Notes: generated from the letters alone by a model not told the origin. Counted from the stretch's first letter, positions 7,558-17,054 are shown. The stretch: DNA of 34,765 bases from an uncultured Porphyromonadaceae bacterium (GCA_900545915.1 URAV01000037.1:1-34765); one strand, 5' to 3'. A program made the numbers and translations.

Positions 7558-8118
7558 ATGGAAGATACAATTGAAGTAATTGTAGCAAGCGAGAAGCACT
7601 TGTCGTATGTAGAAACGATTCTCGATACGATCGAGAAAGCAGCGAAAGTTAGAGGTACCGGAATTGCAAAACGATCACCGGAATATGTAAAACAAAAAAT
7701 GCTCGAAGGTAAAGCCATTATCGCTCTCGATGGAGATAAATTCGCAGGGTTCTGCTATATCGAAAGCTGGAGTAACAAACAGTTTGTAGCCAATTCCGGA
7801 CTTATTGTCGTAGAGTCATATCGAGGACACGGACTGGCAAAGCGAATCAAAAGAAAAGCATTCGAACTTTCACGATCCCGTTTCCCGGATGCAAAAATTT
7901 TCGGACTTACAACCGGATTGGCGGTTATGAAAATCAACTCGGAATTAGGATACCGTCCGGTAACATTTTCCGAACTTACAGATGACGAGGCATTTTGGAA
8001 AGGATGCCAAAGCTGTGTAAATTATGACATATTGCAACGAACAAATCGCAGGATGTGTCTGTGTACGGGAATGCTCTTCGACCCGCACGCCGAAGAACAT
8101 CATTCCGAAAATAAATAA
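7558..8118 (+). CDS. GNAT acetyltransferase of the arginine cluster, probable N-acyl(succinyl)glutamate synthase
   Basis: A 186-residue GNAT protein with VIVASEKHLSYVETILDTIEKAAKVRGTGIAKRSPEYV at the N-terminus and the acyl-CoA loop VVESYRGHGLAKRIKR (RGHGLA) at about 90-105. It lies between argR and argG. Bacteroidota use N-succinylated arginine intermediates and lack a canonical ArgA. From memory, the gene at this position in Bacteroides thetaiotaomicron (BT3761) was assigned as N-succinylglutamate synthase by mutant phenotype. Context therefore makes this the first committed step, acylating glutamate. The acyl donor, succinyl- or acetyl-CoA, cannot be read from sequence. ICP-like cysteines near the C-terminus (CQSCVNYD, RMCLCTGM) are an unusual feature for a GNAT. 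Confidence 0.82.
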   Translation: MEDTIEVIVASEKHLSYVETILDTIEKAAKVRGTGIAKRSPEYVKQKMLEGKAIIALDGDKFAGFCYIESWSNKQFVANSGLIVVESYRGHGLAKRIKRKAFELSRSRFPDAKIFGLTTGLAVMKINSELGYRPVTFSELTDDEAFWKGCQSCVNYDILQRTNRRMCLCTGMLFDPHAEEHHSENK

Positions 8119-8147
8119 ACTACATCTAAATATAAAATACTCTCGAT

Positions 8148-9350
8148 ATGAAAAAAGAAAAAGTTGTTTTAGCATTTAGCGGAGGATTAGACACATCTTT
8201 CTGCGCCAAATATCTGACAGAAGACTGCGGCTACGAACTATATACGGCAATCGCAAATACCGGAGGATTCAGTAAAGAAGAACTGAAATCGATAGAAGAA
8301 CGCGCCTACAAACTGGGTGCGACAAAACATGCCTCTCTCGATATAACACAAGAATACTACGATAAAAGCATAAAATATATGATATTCGGAAATGTTCTCA
8401 GAAATGGAACATATCCGATCTCAGTCAGTTCGGAGCGTATTTTTCAGGCAATTGCCATTATCAATTACGCTAAAGAAATCGGAGCTGATTATGTCGCCCA
8501 CGGTAGTACCGGTGCAGGAAACGATCAGGTTCGTTTCGACCTTACATTTCAAATATTAGCTCCTGAAATAAAAATACTTACTCCGACACGAGACATGACC
8601 CTCACCCGCGAATATGAAATAGATTATCTGAAAAAACACGGATATGAAGCTGATTTCAAAAAAATGGAATACTCCATCAACAAAGGATTATGGGGAACGA
8701 GTATCGGAGGAAAAGAAACGCTGAAAAGCGACCAGACCCTTCCCGAATCGGCATATCCGTGTCAAATGGTTGCAAAAGGAGAAGAAACCTTGACAATAGA
8801 TTTCAAAGAAGGAGAAATCGCTGCAGTCAATGGGGAAAAATATGATGACAAAGTCGCCGCAATACAAGCAATTGAAAAAATCACTGAAAAATATGCGATC
8901 GGACGAGATATGCACATCGGTGATACGATCATAGGTATCAAAGGTCGTGTAGGTTTCGAAGCAGCAGCTCCTATGGTAATCATCAACGCCCACAAAATGC
9001 TCGAAAAACATACTCTTACCAAGTGGCAGCAATACTGGAAAGATCAAATCGGGACATGGTACGGGATGTTTTTGCATGAAGCCCAATACCTCGATCCTGT
9101 AATGCGAGATATGGAAGCTTTTCTACAAAGTTCCCAGCAAAATGTCACCGGTCGAGTTATCATCGACCTGAAACCATACCGCTATGTCTTGGTAGGTGTC
9201 GAAAGCGATTTTGATCTTATGAAATCCGATTTCGGAGAATATGGAGAAGTGAACAAGGCATGGACCGCTGATGACGTAAAAGGATTCACCAAAATCTTGG
9301 GTAACCAAATGAAAATTTACCATTCGGTATTGAACAAAAATAAAAAGTAA
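8148..9350 (+). CDS. argG: Argininosuccinate synthase
   Basis: ATP-dependent condensation of citrulline and aspartate to argininosuccinate, the penultimate arginine step. The N-terminal nucleotide-binding P-loop VVLAFSGGLDTSFCAKYL is diagnostic of the N-type ATP pyrophosphatase fold. AHGSTGAGNDQVRFDL is the second synthetase signature, with residues contacting citrulline and aspartate. EYSINKGLWGTSIGG follows in the expected order. At 400 residues the length is normal. It starts 29 bp after the GNAT gene. A hairpin follows before argC. Confidence 0.96.
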   Translation: MKKEKVVLAFSGGLDTSFCAKYLTEDCGYELYTAIANTGGFSKEELKSIEERAYKLGATKHASLDITQEYYDKSIKYMIFGNVLRNGTYPISVSSERIFQAIAIINYAKEIGADYVAHGSTGAGNDQVRFDLTFQILAPEIKILTPTRDMTLTREYEIDYLKKHGYEADFKKMEYSINKGLWGTSIGGKETLKSDQTLPESAYPCQMVAKGEETLTIDFKEGEIAAVNGEKYDDKVAAIQAIEKITEKYAIGRDMHIGDTIIGIKGRVGFEAAAPMVIINAHKMLEKHTLTKWQQYWKDQIGTWYGMFLHEAQYLDPVMRDMEAFLQSSQQNVTGRVIIDLKPYRYVLVGVESDFDLMKSDFGEYGEVNKAWTADDVKGFTKILGNQMKIYHSVLNKNKK

Positions 9351-9365
9351 ATTTTTAATAAACCA

Positions 9366-9397
9366 AAAGCAGAAAAAGATAAATCCTTTTCTGCTTT
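9366..9397 (+). terminator. Hairpin between argG and argC
   Basis: AAAGCAGAAAA (9366-9376) pairs with TTTTCTGCTTT (9387-9397) around a 10-nt loop. The stem is AT-rich and is followed by CTTCCCAATAG rather than a long T run. It may be a partial terminator or a processing site that sets argG and argC expression apart, not a full operon end. Confidence 0.4.
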
Positions 9398-9414
9398 CTT
9401 CCCAATAGTACAAT

Positions 9415-10383
9415 ATGATAAAAGCAGGAATTATAGGCGGAGCAGGCTATACAGCCGGAGAATTAATTCGTTTATTAATAAATCATCCGGACGTTGAGAT
9501 CGGATTTGTTAACAGCAGCAGTAATGCCGGAAATAAAATTACGGACGTTCATTCAGGACTTTTCGGCGAAACAGATCTGACTTTTACTTCCGAACTTCCT
9601 TTTGACGAAATCGACGTATTATTTTTCTGTACAGCACACGGAGACACAAAAAAATTCATGGAAGCTCATACTCTTCCCGAAAAATTAAAATTAATAGACC
9701 TCTCTATGGATTTCCGGATAGAATCTTCCGAACATGATTTTATTTACGGGCTTCCTGAACTAAACCGGAAACGCATAATCCGGTGCAATCGGGTTGCCAA
9801 TCCGGGATGTTTCGCTACTGCTATACAACTGGCTTTGCTTCCGTTAGCAAAAAATTTGCTGCTTAATAATCCTGTACACATCCATGCGATAACCGGATCG
9901 ACAGGTGCCGGGCAAAAACCTTCGGCAACATCTCATTTCAGTTGGAGAAATGATAATGTCTCGATCTATAAACCTTTTACACATCAACATCTGGCAGAAA
10001 TAAAACAAAGTCTGAAACAACTTCAAAACAGTTTTGATACCGATTTGAATTTTATTCCGGTACGGGGAAATTTTTCAAGAGGGATTTTCGCCACTCTTTA
10101 CACGGACTGCCCGGTAGAACTCGATGAAATAAAACGAATTTACGAAGAGTATTACGACGATCATTCTTTCGTGTTCATCAGCGACAAGAATCCCGATCTG
10201 AAACAAGTCGTAAATACAAACAAATGTTTACTTTATTTAGAAAAATTCGGGAATAAATTGCTGATTACCTCTTTGATCGACAACCTTCTGAAAGGCGCAT
10301 CCGGACAAGCGGTTCACAATATGAATCTACTTTTCGGTCTGGAAGAAACCGTCGGTCTGAGACTCAAACCTTCAGCATTTTAA
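9415..10383 (+). CDS. argC: N-acyl-gamma-glutamyl-phosphate reductase
   Basis: NADPH-dependent reduction of N-acyl-gamma-glutamyl phosphate to the semialdehyde. The start MIKAGIIGGAGYTAGELIRLL is the Rossmann dinucleotide motif of ArgC (GxxGxxG). FYGLPEL-like sequence (FIYGLPELNR) and NPGCFATAIQLALLPL, with catalytic C132, are family hallmarks. TGSTGAGQKPS and HQHLAEI also match. At 322 residues it is typical. It probably acts on the succinylated intermediate if the neighbouring GNAT is a succinyltransferase. It lies 64 bp after argG with the hairpin between, and 18 bp before argD. Confidence 0.95.
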   Translation: MIKAGIIGGAGYTAGELIRLLINHPDVEIGFVNSSSNAGNKITDVHSGLFGETDLTFTSELPFDEIDVLFFCTAHGDTKKFMEAHTLPEKLKLIDLSMDFRIESSEHDFIYGLPELNRKRIIRCNRVANPGCFATAIQLALLPLAKNLLLNNPVHIHAITGSTGAGQKPSATSHFSWRNDNVSIYKPFTHQHLAEIKQSLKQLQNSFDTDLNFIPVRGNFSRGIFATLYTDCPVELDEIKRIYEEYYDDHSFVFISDKNPDLKQVVNTNKCLLYLEKFGNKLLITSLIDNLLKGASGQAVHNMNLLFGLEETVGLRLKPSAF

Positions 10384-10401
10384 CATAATAAAAAATTCAC
10401 T

Positions 10402-11526
10402 ATGAAACTATTCGATGTTTATCCTCTTTTCGATATAGAAATAGTCAAGGGGAAAGGTTGTTACACATATGACTCAAAAGGAAACGAATACCTCGACTTG
10501 TATGGCGGACATGCCGTAATCTCGGTGGGGCACACCCACCCCTATTACACTCAAAAACTTACCGAACAGGCTCAAAAACTTATATTTTATTCGAATTCGG
10601 TAATCAATAAACTTCAAATAGAACTGGCAGATAAACTGGGAAAACAATCAGGATACGACGATTATTCGCTGTTTCTGATTAACTCCGGAGCAGAAGCGAA
10701 CGAAAATGCTCTCAAACTTGCCTCTTTCCATACAGGAAAAAAGAAAGTCATCGCTTTTAAAAAAGCATTTCACGGACGAACGTCTGCGGCAGTAAAAGTA
10801 ACGGACAATCCTAAAATCGTTGCACCTATCAACGATACATTCGAAGTCAGTTATCTGAACCTAAACGACATCGACTCCGTAAAAACAGAAATAGCCAAAG
10901 GCGATGTATGTGCGGTTATTATCGAAGGAATACAAGGAATAGGAGGAATACAAGTTCCTAAAATAGATTTTATGCAACAACTCCGGGAAGTATGTACTCA
11001 AAACGGAGTAGTCCTCATTCTTGACGAGATACAATCGGGATACGGACGAAGCGGTAAATTTTTTGCACATCAATATGCCGGAATAAAAGCCGATCTCATA
11101 ACTATGGCAAAAGGGATGGGAAACGGCTTCCCGATCGGTGGCGTACTGATAAGCCCCATGTTTACTCCGGCATACGGGATGTTAGGTACGACTTTCGGAG
11201 GAAATCATCTCGGTTGTGCTGCAGCAATAGCCGTACTCGATATTATGAAAAAAGAAAATTTAGTAGAAAATGCGGCCAATACAGGTAACTACCTGATCAA
11301 TGAATTAAAAAAGATTCCTCAGATCAAAGAAGTACGAGGAGAAGGACTCATGATAGGCCTTGAATTTGAACAACCGGTAAAAGAGATCAGAAGTCAACTG
11401 TTATTTGAACAGAAAGTATTTACAGGAGTTTCAGGTACAAATGTAATACGACTACTACCCCCATTAATACTCACGACCGATCAAGCCGATATATTTATCG
11501 AACGCCTGAAAAAAGTATTGAACTAA
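10402..11526 (+). CDS. argD: N-acylornithine aminotransferase
   Basis: A PLP-dependent class-III aminotransferase converting N-acylglutamate semialdehyde plus glutamate to N-acylornithine. Diagnostic segments are YLDLYGGHAVISVGHTHP, NSGAEANENALKLA (cofactor phosphate binding), FHGRTSAA, LILDEIQSGYGRSG (Asp contacting the PLP ring) and ITMAKGMGNGFPIGG with Schiff-base Lys237. At 374 residues it is slightly compact, as is usual for Bacteroidota ArgD. It is the last gene of the cluster, followed by a strong terminator. argB, argF', argH and argE-type genes are not in the window. Confidence 0.95.
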   Translation: MKLFDVYPLFDIEIVKGKGCYTYDSKGNEYLDLYGGHAVISVGHTHPYYTQKLTEQAQKLIFYSNSVINKLQIELADKLGKQSGYDDYSLFLINSGAEANENALKLASFHTGKKKVIAFKKAFHGRTSAAVKVTDNPKIVAPINDTFEVSYLNLNDIDSVKTEIAKGDVCAVIIEGIQGIGGIQVPKIDFMQQLREVCTQNGVVLILDEIQSGYGRSGKFFAHQYAGIKADLITMAKGMGNGFPIGGVLISPMFTPAYGMLGTTFGGNHLGCAAAIAVLDIMKKENLVENAANTGNYLINELKKIPQIKEVRGEGLMIGLEFEQPVKEIRSQLLFEQKVFTGVSGTNVIRLLPPLILTTDQADIFIERLKKVLN

Positions 11527-11561
11527 GAAAACCTGAAGAGGCTTTTATAGCCTATCTAAAT

Positions 11562-11612
11562 AAAAACCTGTTATCCGAAATCAAATCTTCGGATAAAAGG
11601 TTTTTATTTATA
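11562..11612 (+). terminator. Intrinsic terminator of the arginine cluster
   Basis: AAAAACCTGTTATCCGAA (11562-11579) pairs with TTCGGATAAAAGGTTTTT (11588-11605) in an 18-bp stem with one mismatch and an 8-nt loop. It ends in a T-rich tail, 36 bp after the argD stop. Confidence 0.85.
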
Positions 11613-11750
11613 AACAATAAGTAATAAACTTTTTTTATTATATCTATTCAAATAGGACACAACTTAGACAGTAAATCCCGACAAAATTCTAAATCTTTAT
11701 ACCAAAATCACTTTTTTGCAATAATAACAATGTTAAAATAGATATTTTTG

Positions 11751-11781
11751 TTTGTTTTACAACAATATAAATATATTTTTG
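11751..11781 (+). promoter_or_regulatory. Consensus Bacteroidota promoter far upstream of the first susC
   Basis: TTTG at 11751-11754, a 19-bp spacer and TATTTTTG at 11774-11781 fit the TTTG-N19-21-TAnnTTTG consensus perfectly. A second TATTTTTG lies at 11743-11750. The start would be near 11788, about 500 nt ahead of susC, with repeat copy C in between. It could drive a long susC leader or a separate small RNA. Confidence 0.5.
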
Positions 11782-11917
11782 TAAAAACAAGAAATTACAT
11801 AGGAAATAAAATATTTTACAAACATAACAAAAACAACCTACAAAATTTCACATTTATGAACACCAATGATAATTTCTTATAAAAGACTAAATATCGCATA
11901 CTTTCATTTGTTTCTTA

Positions 11918-12060
11918 GAGCCTGTTTAAGATTTTGCACAGACGCTTTTGAGAGATTCTTTTAAATTTTTTTGTCCCGAAAAAAGTGTAGCAAACTATAT
12001 ACATGGCGTACAAGATCAACAGTTCGGACATATAATTTTATCAGGAAATTTAAACAGCAC
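11918..12060. repeat. MITE-like repeat, copy C (diverged full-length, TTA flanks)
   Basis: The left end GAGCCTGTTTAAGATTTTG starts at 11918 and the right end AATTTAAACAGCAC finishes at 12060. The 143-bp element is flanked by TTA on both sides (11915-11917 and 12061-12063), consistent with a 3-bp target duplication. The interior has drifted from the 34143 copy, but TTTTGAGAG and the AT-rich layout are kept. It holds no ORF. Confidence 0.6.
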
Positions 12061-12114
12061 TTAATTAAAATATTTCTTATTAGATTAAATCAGAACTTAA
12101 ATTAACCACAATAA

Positions 12115-12270
12115 CCAAATAAACGAACGTTTATTTTTACTCTAAAGCCAATAGATAACCGAGCTTTTATAAAAAGGTTATTTTTCGATATAAATACTTA
12201 TATTCTAAATAATTAAAAGAGAAAAGATACAATTCATAAAAAAAGTCCAAATAAACGTTCATTTATTTGG
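12115..12270. promoter_or_regulatory. Two inverted copies of a 22-bp palindromic site before susC
   Basis: AAATAAACGAACGTTTATTT (12117-12136) has perfect 9-bp arms around AA. AAATAAACGTTCATTTATTT (12249-12268), read on the other strand, matches it at 19 of 20 positions, and the match extends to 21 of 22 with the outer CC (12115-12136 and the inverse of 12249-12270). The second copy ends 24 bp before the susC ATG and overlaps TTTATTTG, a near -7 box. The layout suggests a pair of operators for a dimeric repressor. Confidence 0.55.
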
Positions 12271-12294
12271 ATAATTTTAAAAGCCAAAGCCGAA

Positions 12295-15200
12295 ATGATC
12301 AAAAAATTACTGTTTATTTTACCACTATTCTTTCTTTTCTATTTCACAATTACCTTAGCCGCAGACAAACATTACATTCGAGGAAAGGTCATCGATGAAT
12401 CGGGGGAAAGATTATCCGGTGTAACAGTCCGGGTAAAAGAACAAAAATCTATAGGAACTTCAACTGACGATAAAGGAGAATTCTCGATACTCCTACCCGA
12501 AAACGGAAAGCATCTCTTGTTCACGTACATAGGAATGAATGACAATACAGTTGCTGTTTCATCCAAAACTTCCTATATAACAGTGCAAATGGAGATTCAA
12601 TCGACAGAGACGGAACAAGTAGTTATAACCGGTTATGCACAAACGACAACAAAAAAAATGACCGGTTCTGTCGGTATAATAGACGGCAAAAAACTTGCCA
12701 ATCAACCACAACCCAACATCGATGCACTTTTACAAGGTCAAATAGCCGGAGTATCGGTTTCTGCGACAAGTGGACAACCGGGGAAAGAACAAAAAATCAG
12801 AATTCGAGGTACAAATACACTGACCGGAGATGCCGACCCATTATGGGTAATAGATGGTGTTCCTATGCAGAACAGCGTTCCTGAAATATCCTCATCGGAA
12901 ATTAAAACAGGAAACTTCGATAACATGTTTATAACCGGAATTGCAGGAATAAATCCGAATGACATCGAAAATATCACAATTTTGAAAGATGCGGCAGCAG
13001 CAGCTATTTACGGCTCAAGAGCTGCCGGCGGAGTTATTATCGTAACTACCAAAAAAGGTCAGGCCGGCAAGATGAAAATCAACTATTCGGCAAACTTATC
13101 GGTTGTCATGCCACCGCAAAAAGATAATAACCTGATGAATTCCAAAGAAAAACTAATATACGAACAGACATTATGGGACGAATTCTCTGCCACCGATTTT
13201 GCTGCAGGAAAGACGAACTATCCGGTAATAGGAATAGTGGGAATTATACGATCCGGGAAAGGCAAATTTCAAGGTTGGACAGAACAAGAACAAAATTCTT
13301 ATATAGATCAGCTCGGAAGCATAGAAACCGACTGGTATGACGAACTATTCCGCAACGCAATATCGACAAACCATCATCTTTCTCTAAGCGGAGGAACGGA
13401 AAAAGTCACCTATTACACCTCTTTAGGATATACCCATGACGCAGGACTGGTAAAAAAGAACGATTATGACCGTTACAATTTTACTACAAACCTAAACATC
13501 ACTCCCAGTCAAAAAATAAAAATAAATTTCGGGATCGATGTTTCCTATCTCAACTCGAAAGCTCCGGCTCTCGAAAGTGTCGATCCTTTTAAATACGCCT
13601 ATTTCGCAAATCCTTATGAAAGCCCGTATAATGCGGACGGTAGCTATCGTGCAGACGAAACATATTATAGCTTAGGGGAATACAATAATCTTACCGGATC
13701 TTACAAAGCACCTTATATTCCTGCCTGCGGATTCAATATCATGCGTGAAATGAATGAGACCGAAAGCAATACGTCAAATACCAGCACATCGCTACGCGGA
13801 GGGTTGGAATGGAAAATCATACCCAAACTAAAGTTTGAAGGATTAGCTTCTTACTCCTTCTCCAATAATAATTCAGAAAGCATTTATGGTGCAGAAACAA
13901 AAGCCGCATTCGATAATCGCCTTTCGGTTGACAGTCAGAGTCGCCGTGAGTACGCTTCTATCGCTCAAAACAAAGCATCCATAAACAGTTATATGGTAAG
14001 GGGACATTTCGCCTATTCCGACAATTTCGGGAAAAATCACGCTTTGTCTATTTTAGCCGGAGCAGAATTGAGAGGCTCTACCTCCCATACATTATATAGT
14101 AAGCGGTACGGTTATGATCCGATTACCGAAAATAATACAACTCCGTTGCCCGACCCGAACGGTGTCGGATATGAAAAACTGAAAGAGTATCTGGCAGCTC
14201 TTGATTTGGCATCCGGACAACTGGAAGACGAGCAACGATTTGCATCCTTCTATGCTTCTGCCGACTATTATCTGATGAACAAATATATCTTCAACGTATC
14301 TTTCAGAACCGACGGAAGCTCAAACTTCGGAAGCAAAGAACAATTCAATCCGACTTGGGCTCTCGGAGCTGCATGGCATTTAGGAGAAGAATCTTTTATG
14401 AAATTCTTAAAACCGGCAGTGAATCGGATAACTCTCCGTGCTGCAAGTGGATTTACCGGAAACATCAGCCGTGCCGCAAGTCCGCAACTGATTATCGAAT
14501 ATTATGACAATTACCGAAATCTGAATAACAACATTTATCATATCGGGAAAGTCGTAGGTGCTCCGAATCCCAAATTGCGATGGGAAAAAACACAGGATGT
14601 AAAAGCCTCTCTCGATTTCGGACTTTTCAACGATCGATTGAACGGCATAGTCGAAGCATACTATCGTAAAAGTTCGGACGTCGTTACATCAGAAAGAGTG
14701 CTCACCACGACAGGATATCCTACACAAAAATACAATACCGCAGAAATTAAAAATCGAGGCATTGAAGTAACACTGAACAGCATACCAGTAAAAACAAAAG
14801 ATTTCAGCCTGAACCTATCCGTAAACATGGCTCTCAACCGGAACATCGTGAGCAAATACAATCCTCCCTATCGAAACAGCAGTACCTCTTATAATGCTGA
14901 AATGCTCGAAGGATTCCCTACCGACGGTATTTTCAGCGGCAAATGCACGGGAATCGATCCGGAAACAGGATTATATAATTTCGAACTCCGTCCGGATGCC
15001 GTAATCCGAACAAAAGACGATCTTCATCTTCCGGACAACTATCTGTTTTATTTGGGGACTCCGACCTCCCCTCTTACCGGAGGTTTCAGTTTAAGTGCAG
15101 ACTATAAAGAATTCCGCTTGAGCATAAATGGAGTCTATTCGGTCGGAGCAAAACAATTCGAATATATTCGTCCTCCCGTTTCGTATTCCAGTACAGAATA

Positions 15201-15630
15201 CGGACAAGAAATCACGGTAAACGAAATGGTACAGACTTTTCAAAACGACTTATTCACACAATATCTCAATGTCAACCGAGACATGTTTAATCGTTGGACA
15301 CCTGAGAACAAGACAGATGTCTCCGCTCCGCGCTTGTGGAATCCCTATACGGCAGATTACGGATTCAGTCGGCAATATCCGACAGAAACAGCAATCACCC
15401 AAGGTGCATTTCTCACCAAGCTCTCTTATCTCAGAATTAAAAATATTATTCTCGGATACAAACTTCCCAAAAAATACATACAACGGTCTAAAATCTCCAA
15501 TCTCGATTTTTCTCTATCGTTGAATAATTTCTTGACAATTACGCAATACAAAGGAATGGACCCGGAAACTCCGGGCGCAACATACCCGATATCCCGTTCT
15601 GTTACCTTCAGCGTTAATATCGGATTTTAA
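12295..15630 (+). CDS. SusC/RagA-family TonB-dependent outer-membrane transporter (first pair)
   Basis: The outer-membrane barrel importing oligosaccharides, driven by TonB and lidded by the adjacent SusD. A signal peptide (about 1-22) is followed by a carboxypeptidase-regulatory-like beta-sandwich (about 27-100, IRGKVIDESGERLSGVTVRV). Then come QVVITGYAQ at about 108-116, the plug domain with IRIRGTNTLTGDADPLWVIDGVP, and a barrel to the C-terminal VTFSVNIGF. At 1111 residues it is normal for the family. There is no N-terminal STN/FecR-interacting domain, so sigma/anti-sigma signalling through this transporter is not expected. The substrate is not readable. The susD starts 23 bp after its stop. 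Confidence 0.95.
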   Translation: MIKKLLFILPLFFLFYFTITLAADKHYIRGKVIDESGERLSGVTVRVKEQKSIGTSTDDKGEFSILLPENGKHLLFTYIGMNDNTVAVSSKTSYITVQMEIQSTETEQVVITGYAQTTTKKMTGSVGIIDGKKLANQPQPNIDALLQGQIAGVSVSATSGQPGKEQKIRIRGTNTLTGDADPLWVIDGVPMQNSVPEISSSEIKTGNFDNMFITGIAGINPNDIENITILKDAAAAAIYGSRAAGGVIIVTTKKGQAGKMKINYSANLSVVMPPQKDNNLMNSKEKLIYEQTLWDEFSATDFAAGKTNYPVIGIVGIIRSGKGKFQGWTEQEQNSYIDQLGSIETDWYDELFRNAISTNHHLSLSGGTEKVTYYTSLGYTHDAGLVKKNDYDRYNFTTNLNITPSQKIKINFGIDVSYLNSKAPALESVDPFKYAYFANPYESPYNADGSYRADETYYSLGEYNNLTGSYKAPYIPACGFNIMREMNETESNTSNTSTSLRGGLEWKIIPKLKFEGLASYSFSNNNSESIYGAETKAAFDNRLSVDSQSRREYASIAQNKASINSYMVRGHFAYSDNFGKNHALSILAGAELRGSTSHTLYSKRYGYDPITENNTTPLPDPNGVGYEKLKEYLAALDLASGQLEDEQRFASFYASADYYLMNKYIFNVSFRTDGSSNFGSKEQFNPTWALGAAWHLGEESFMKFLKPAVNRITLRAASGFTGNISRAASPQLIIEYYDNYRNLNNNIYHIGKVVGAPNPKLRWEKTQDVKASLDFGLFNDRLNGIVEAYYRKSSDVVTSERVLTTTGYPTQKYNTAEIKNRGIEVTLNSIPVKTKDFSLNLSVNMALNRNIVSKYNPPYRNSSTSYNAEMLEGFPTDGIFSGKCTGIDPETGLYNFELRPDAVIRTKDDLHLPDNYLFYLGTPTSPLTGGFSLSADYKEFRLSINGVYSVGAKQFEYIRPPVSYSSTEYGQEITVNEMVQTFQNDLFTQYLNVNRDMFNRWTPENKTDVSAPRLWNPYTADYGFSRQYPTETAITQGAFLTKLSYLRIKNIILGYKLPKKYIQRSKISNLDFSLSLNNFLTITQYKGMDPETPGATYPISRSVTFSVNIGF

Positions 15631-15653
15631 GATCAATATAGAAATAAAGAAAT

Positions 15654-17054
15654 ATGAAACATTTCAAATGCACATTATTAGGAACTCTCATTTTGTTCAC
15701 GCCTGCATGCACAGAATACCTCGACGTAAAACCTAAAGGAAAAATAATTCCCGAAACCGCAGAAGACTTTTCCTCGATCATTCATTATTGGCTCGACCGT
15801 GTAGAAACAGGACAAGATGAAGAGATTCTCGGCAATGCGACCAACCTTATACTGCAAGAATTTTATTCAGACAATTTAGACGCGACTTTAGCCTCCTTAG
15901 TAGAAGGGTTTACGATAAACGGATATACCCCTCTATACATAGGCGAAAAAATAAATTCGGTACAAAGCGAATACTCCAACAATTACTCGGTAATCAAAGA
16001 TTGCAATATGATAATCGGAGAAATGAAAGATACCGAATCAGAACTAGCAAAACAACTCTTAGGAACAGCTTGGGCGATACGAAGCATCTGTTATTATAAC
16101 TTATTGATCCGCTTTTGCGAGCCGTATAATCCGATCTCGGCTGAAGATAAACTCGGACTCCCCTTAATTGACCGCTTCGACATGGAAGCAAAACCGTCCA
16201 GATCCGACTTGAAAACAACAGTCTCTTTCATAGAAGAAGGATTTAAAAACGCAATACGATACGATATAAGCAACACAGACTACATTTTCACATCGGATGT
16301 CGCAAAAGCATATCTGACAAAACTATATTTCTGGACTCAGCAGTGGGAAAAAGCAATTCAGTATGCAGAAGAACTGCTATCCAAATACCCGATGTTAGAA
16401 GCGAATCGGTATGAAAAAGTCATGCAAAATAAATTTACCCAAAGTTCCAACTTTATTTTAAATCCCTACACCTCAGAATCTTCTTTAGGTTCTATGGCGG
16501 TTACAAATGCTTTTAGCGATTCCAAAACACGTCCGGTAAGCAGAGAAATGGCTGAATCTTTTTCAGAAAAAAATGATGACATTCGTTATACTGTTGCATT
16601 CAACAAAAAACGGGTAAACAATAAAACGATTCTTTTCAGAATCCGAAGCGAAGAGATGTGCCTGATTGCTGCCGAGTCTTATGCCCATTTAAACGACACA
16701 GAAAACGCCATACGTCAATTAAATGCCCTTCGCGAAAAACGAATCATACAAAATTTCATCCCATACACAGAAGAAAACTTACCGGAAATATATTCCCAAC
16801 TGATCACTGAAGATGCAACCGGTAAACCGATAGACAAACTAATGTCGGCAATCTTATGCGAACGTCGTAAAGAATTCTACATCGAAGGCGACCGATGGTT
16901 TGAACTGAAACGAAACGGTCGTCCGGAGTTTTGGGTCGCCAACAACGGGAAAAAATATGTAAATGAAAAATATTTATATACCTACCCCATAAATAAGTCC
17001 GATATAGACCTTTATCCGGGACTGGTAATACAGAATCCGGGATACGAAGAATAA
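15654..17054 (+). CDS. SusD/RagB-family surface glycan-binding lipoprotein (first pair)
   Basis: The partner lid and binding protein of the preceding SusC. The N-terminus is a lipoprotein signal with Cys19 in FTPACTEYLDVKPKGK; the CTEYLDVKPKG start is a hallmark of RagB/SusD proteins. ETAEDF and the TPR-like helices AKAYLTKLYFWTQQWEKAIQYAEELL follow. MCLIAAESYAHLNDTENAIRQLNALREKR and LMSAILCERRKEFYIEGDRWFELKRNG are the C-terminal SusD motifs. At 466 residues it is on the short side. It is outer-membrane anchored and surface-exposed by analogy. Confidence 0.95.
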   Translation: MKHFKCTLLGTLILFTPACTEYLDVKPKGKIIPETAEDFSSIIHYWLDRVETGQDEEILGNATNLILQEFYSDNLDATLASLVEGFTINGYTPLYIGEKINSVQSEYSNNYSVIKDCNMIIGEMKDTESELAKQLLGTAWAIRSICYYNLLIRFCEPYNPISAEDKLGLPLIDRFDMEAKPSRSDLKTTVSFIEEGFKNAIRYDISNTDYIFTSDVAKAYLTKLYFWTQQWEKAIQYAEELLSKYPMLEANRYEKVMQNKFTQSSNFILNPYTSESSLGSMAVTNAFSDSKTRPVSREMAESFSEKNDDIRYTVAFNKKRVNNKTILFRIRSEEMCLIAAESYAHLNDTENAIRQLNALREKRIIQNFIPYTEENLPEIYSQLITEDATGKPIDKLMSAILCERRKEFYIEGDRWFELKRNGRPEFWVANNGKKYVNEKYLYTYPINKSDIDLYPGLVIQNPGYEE

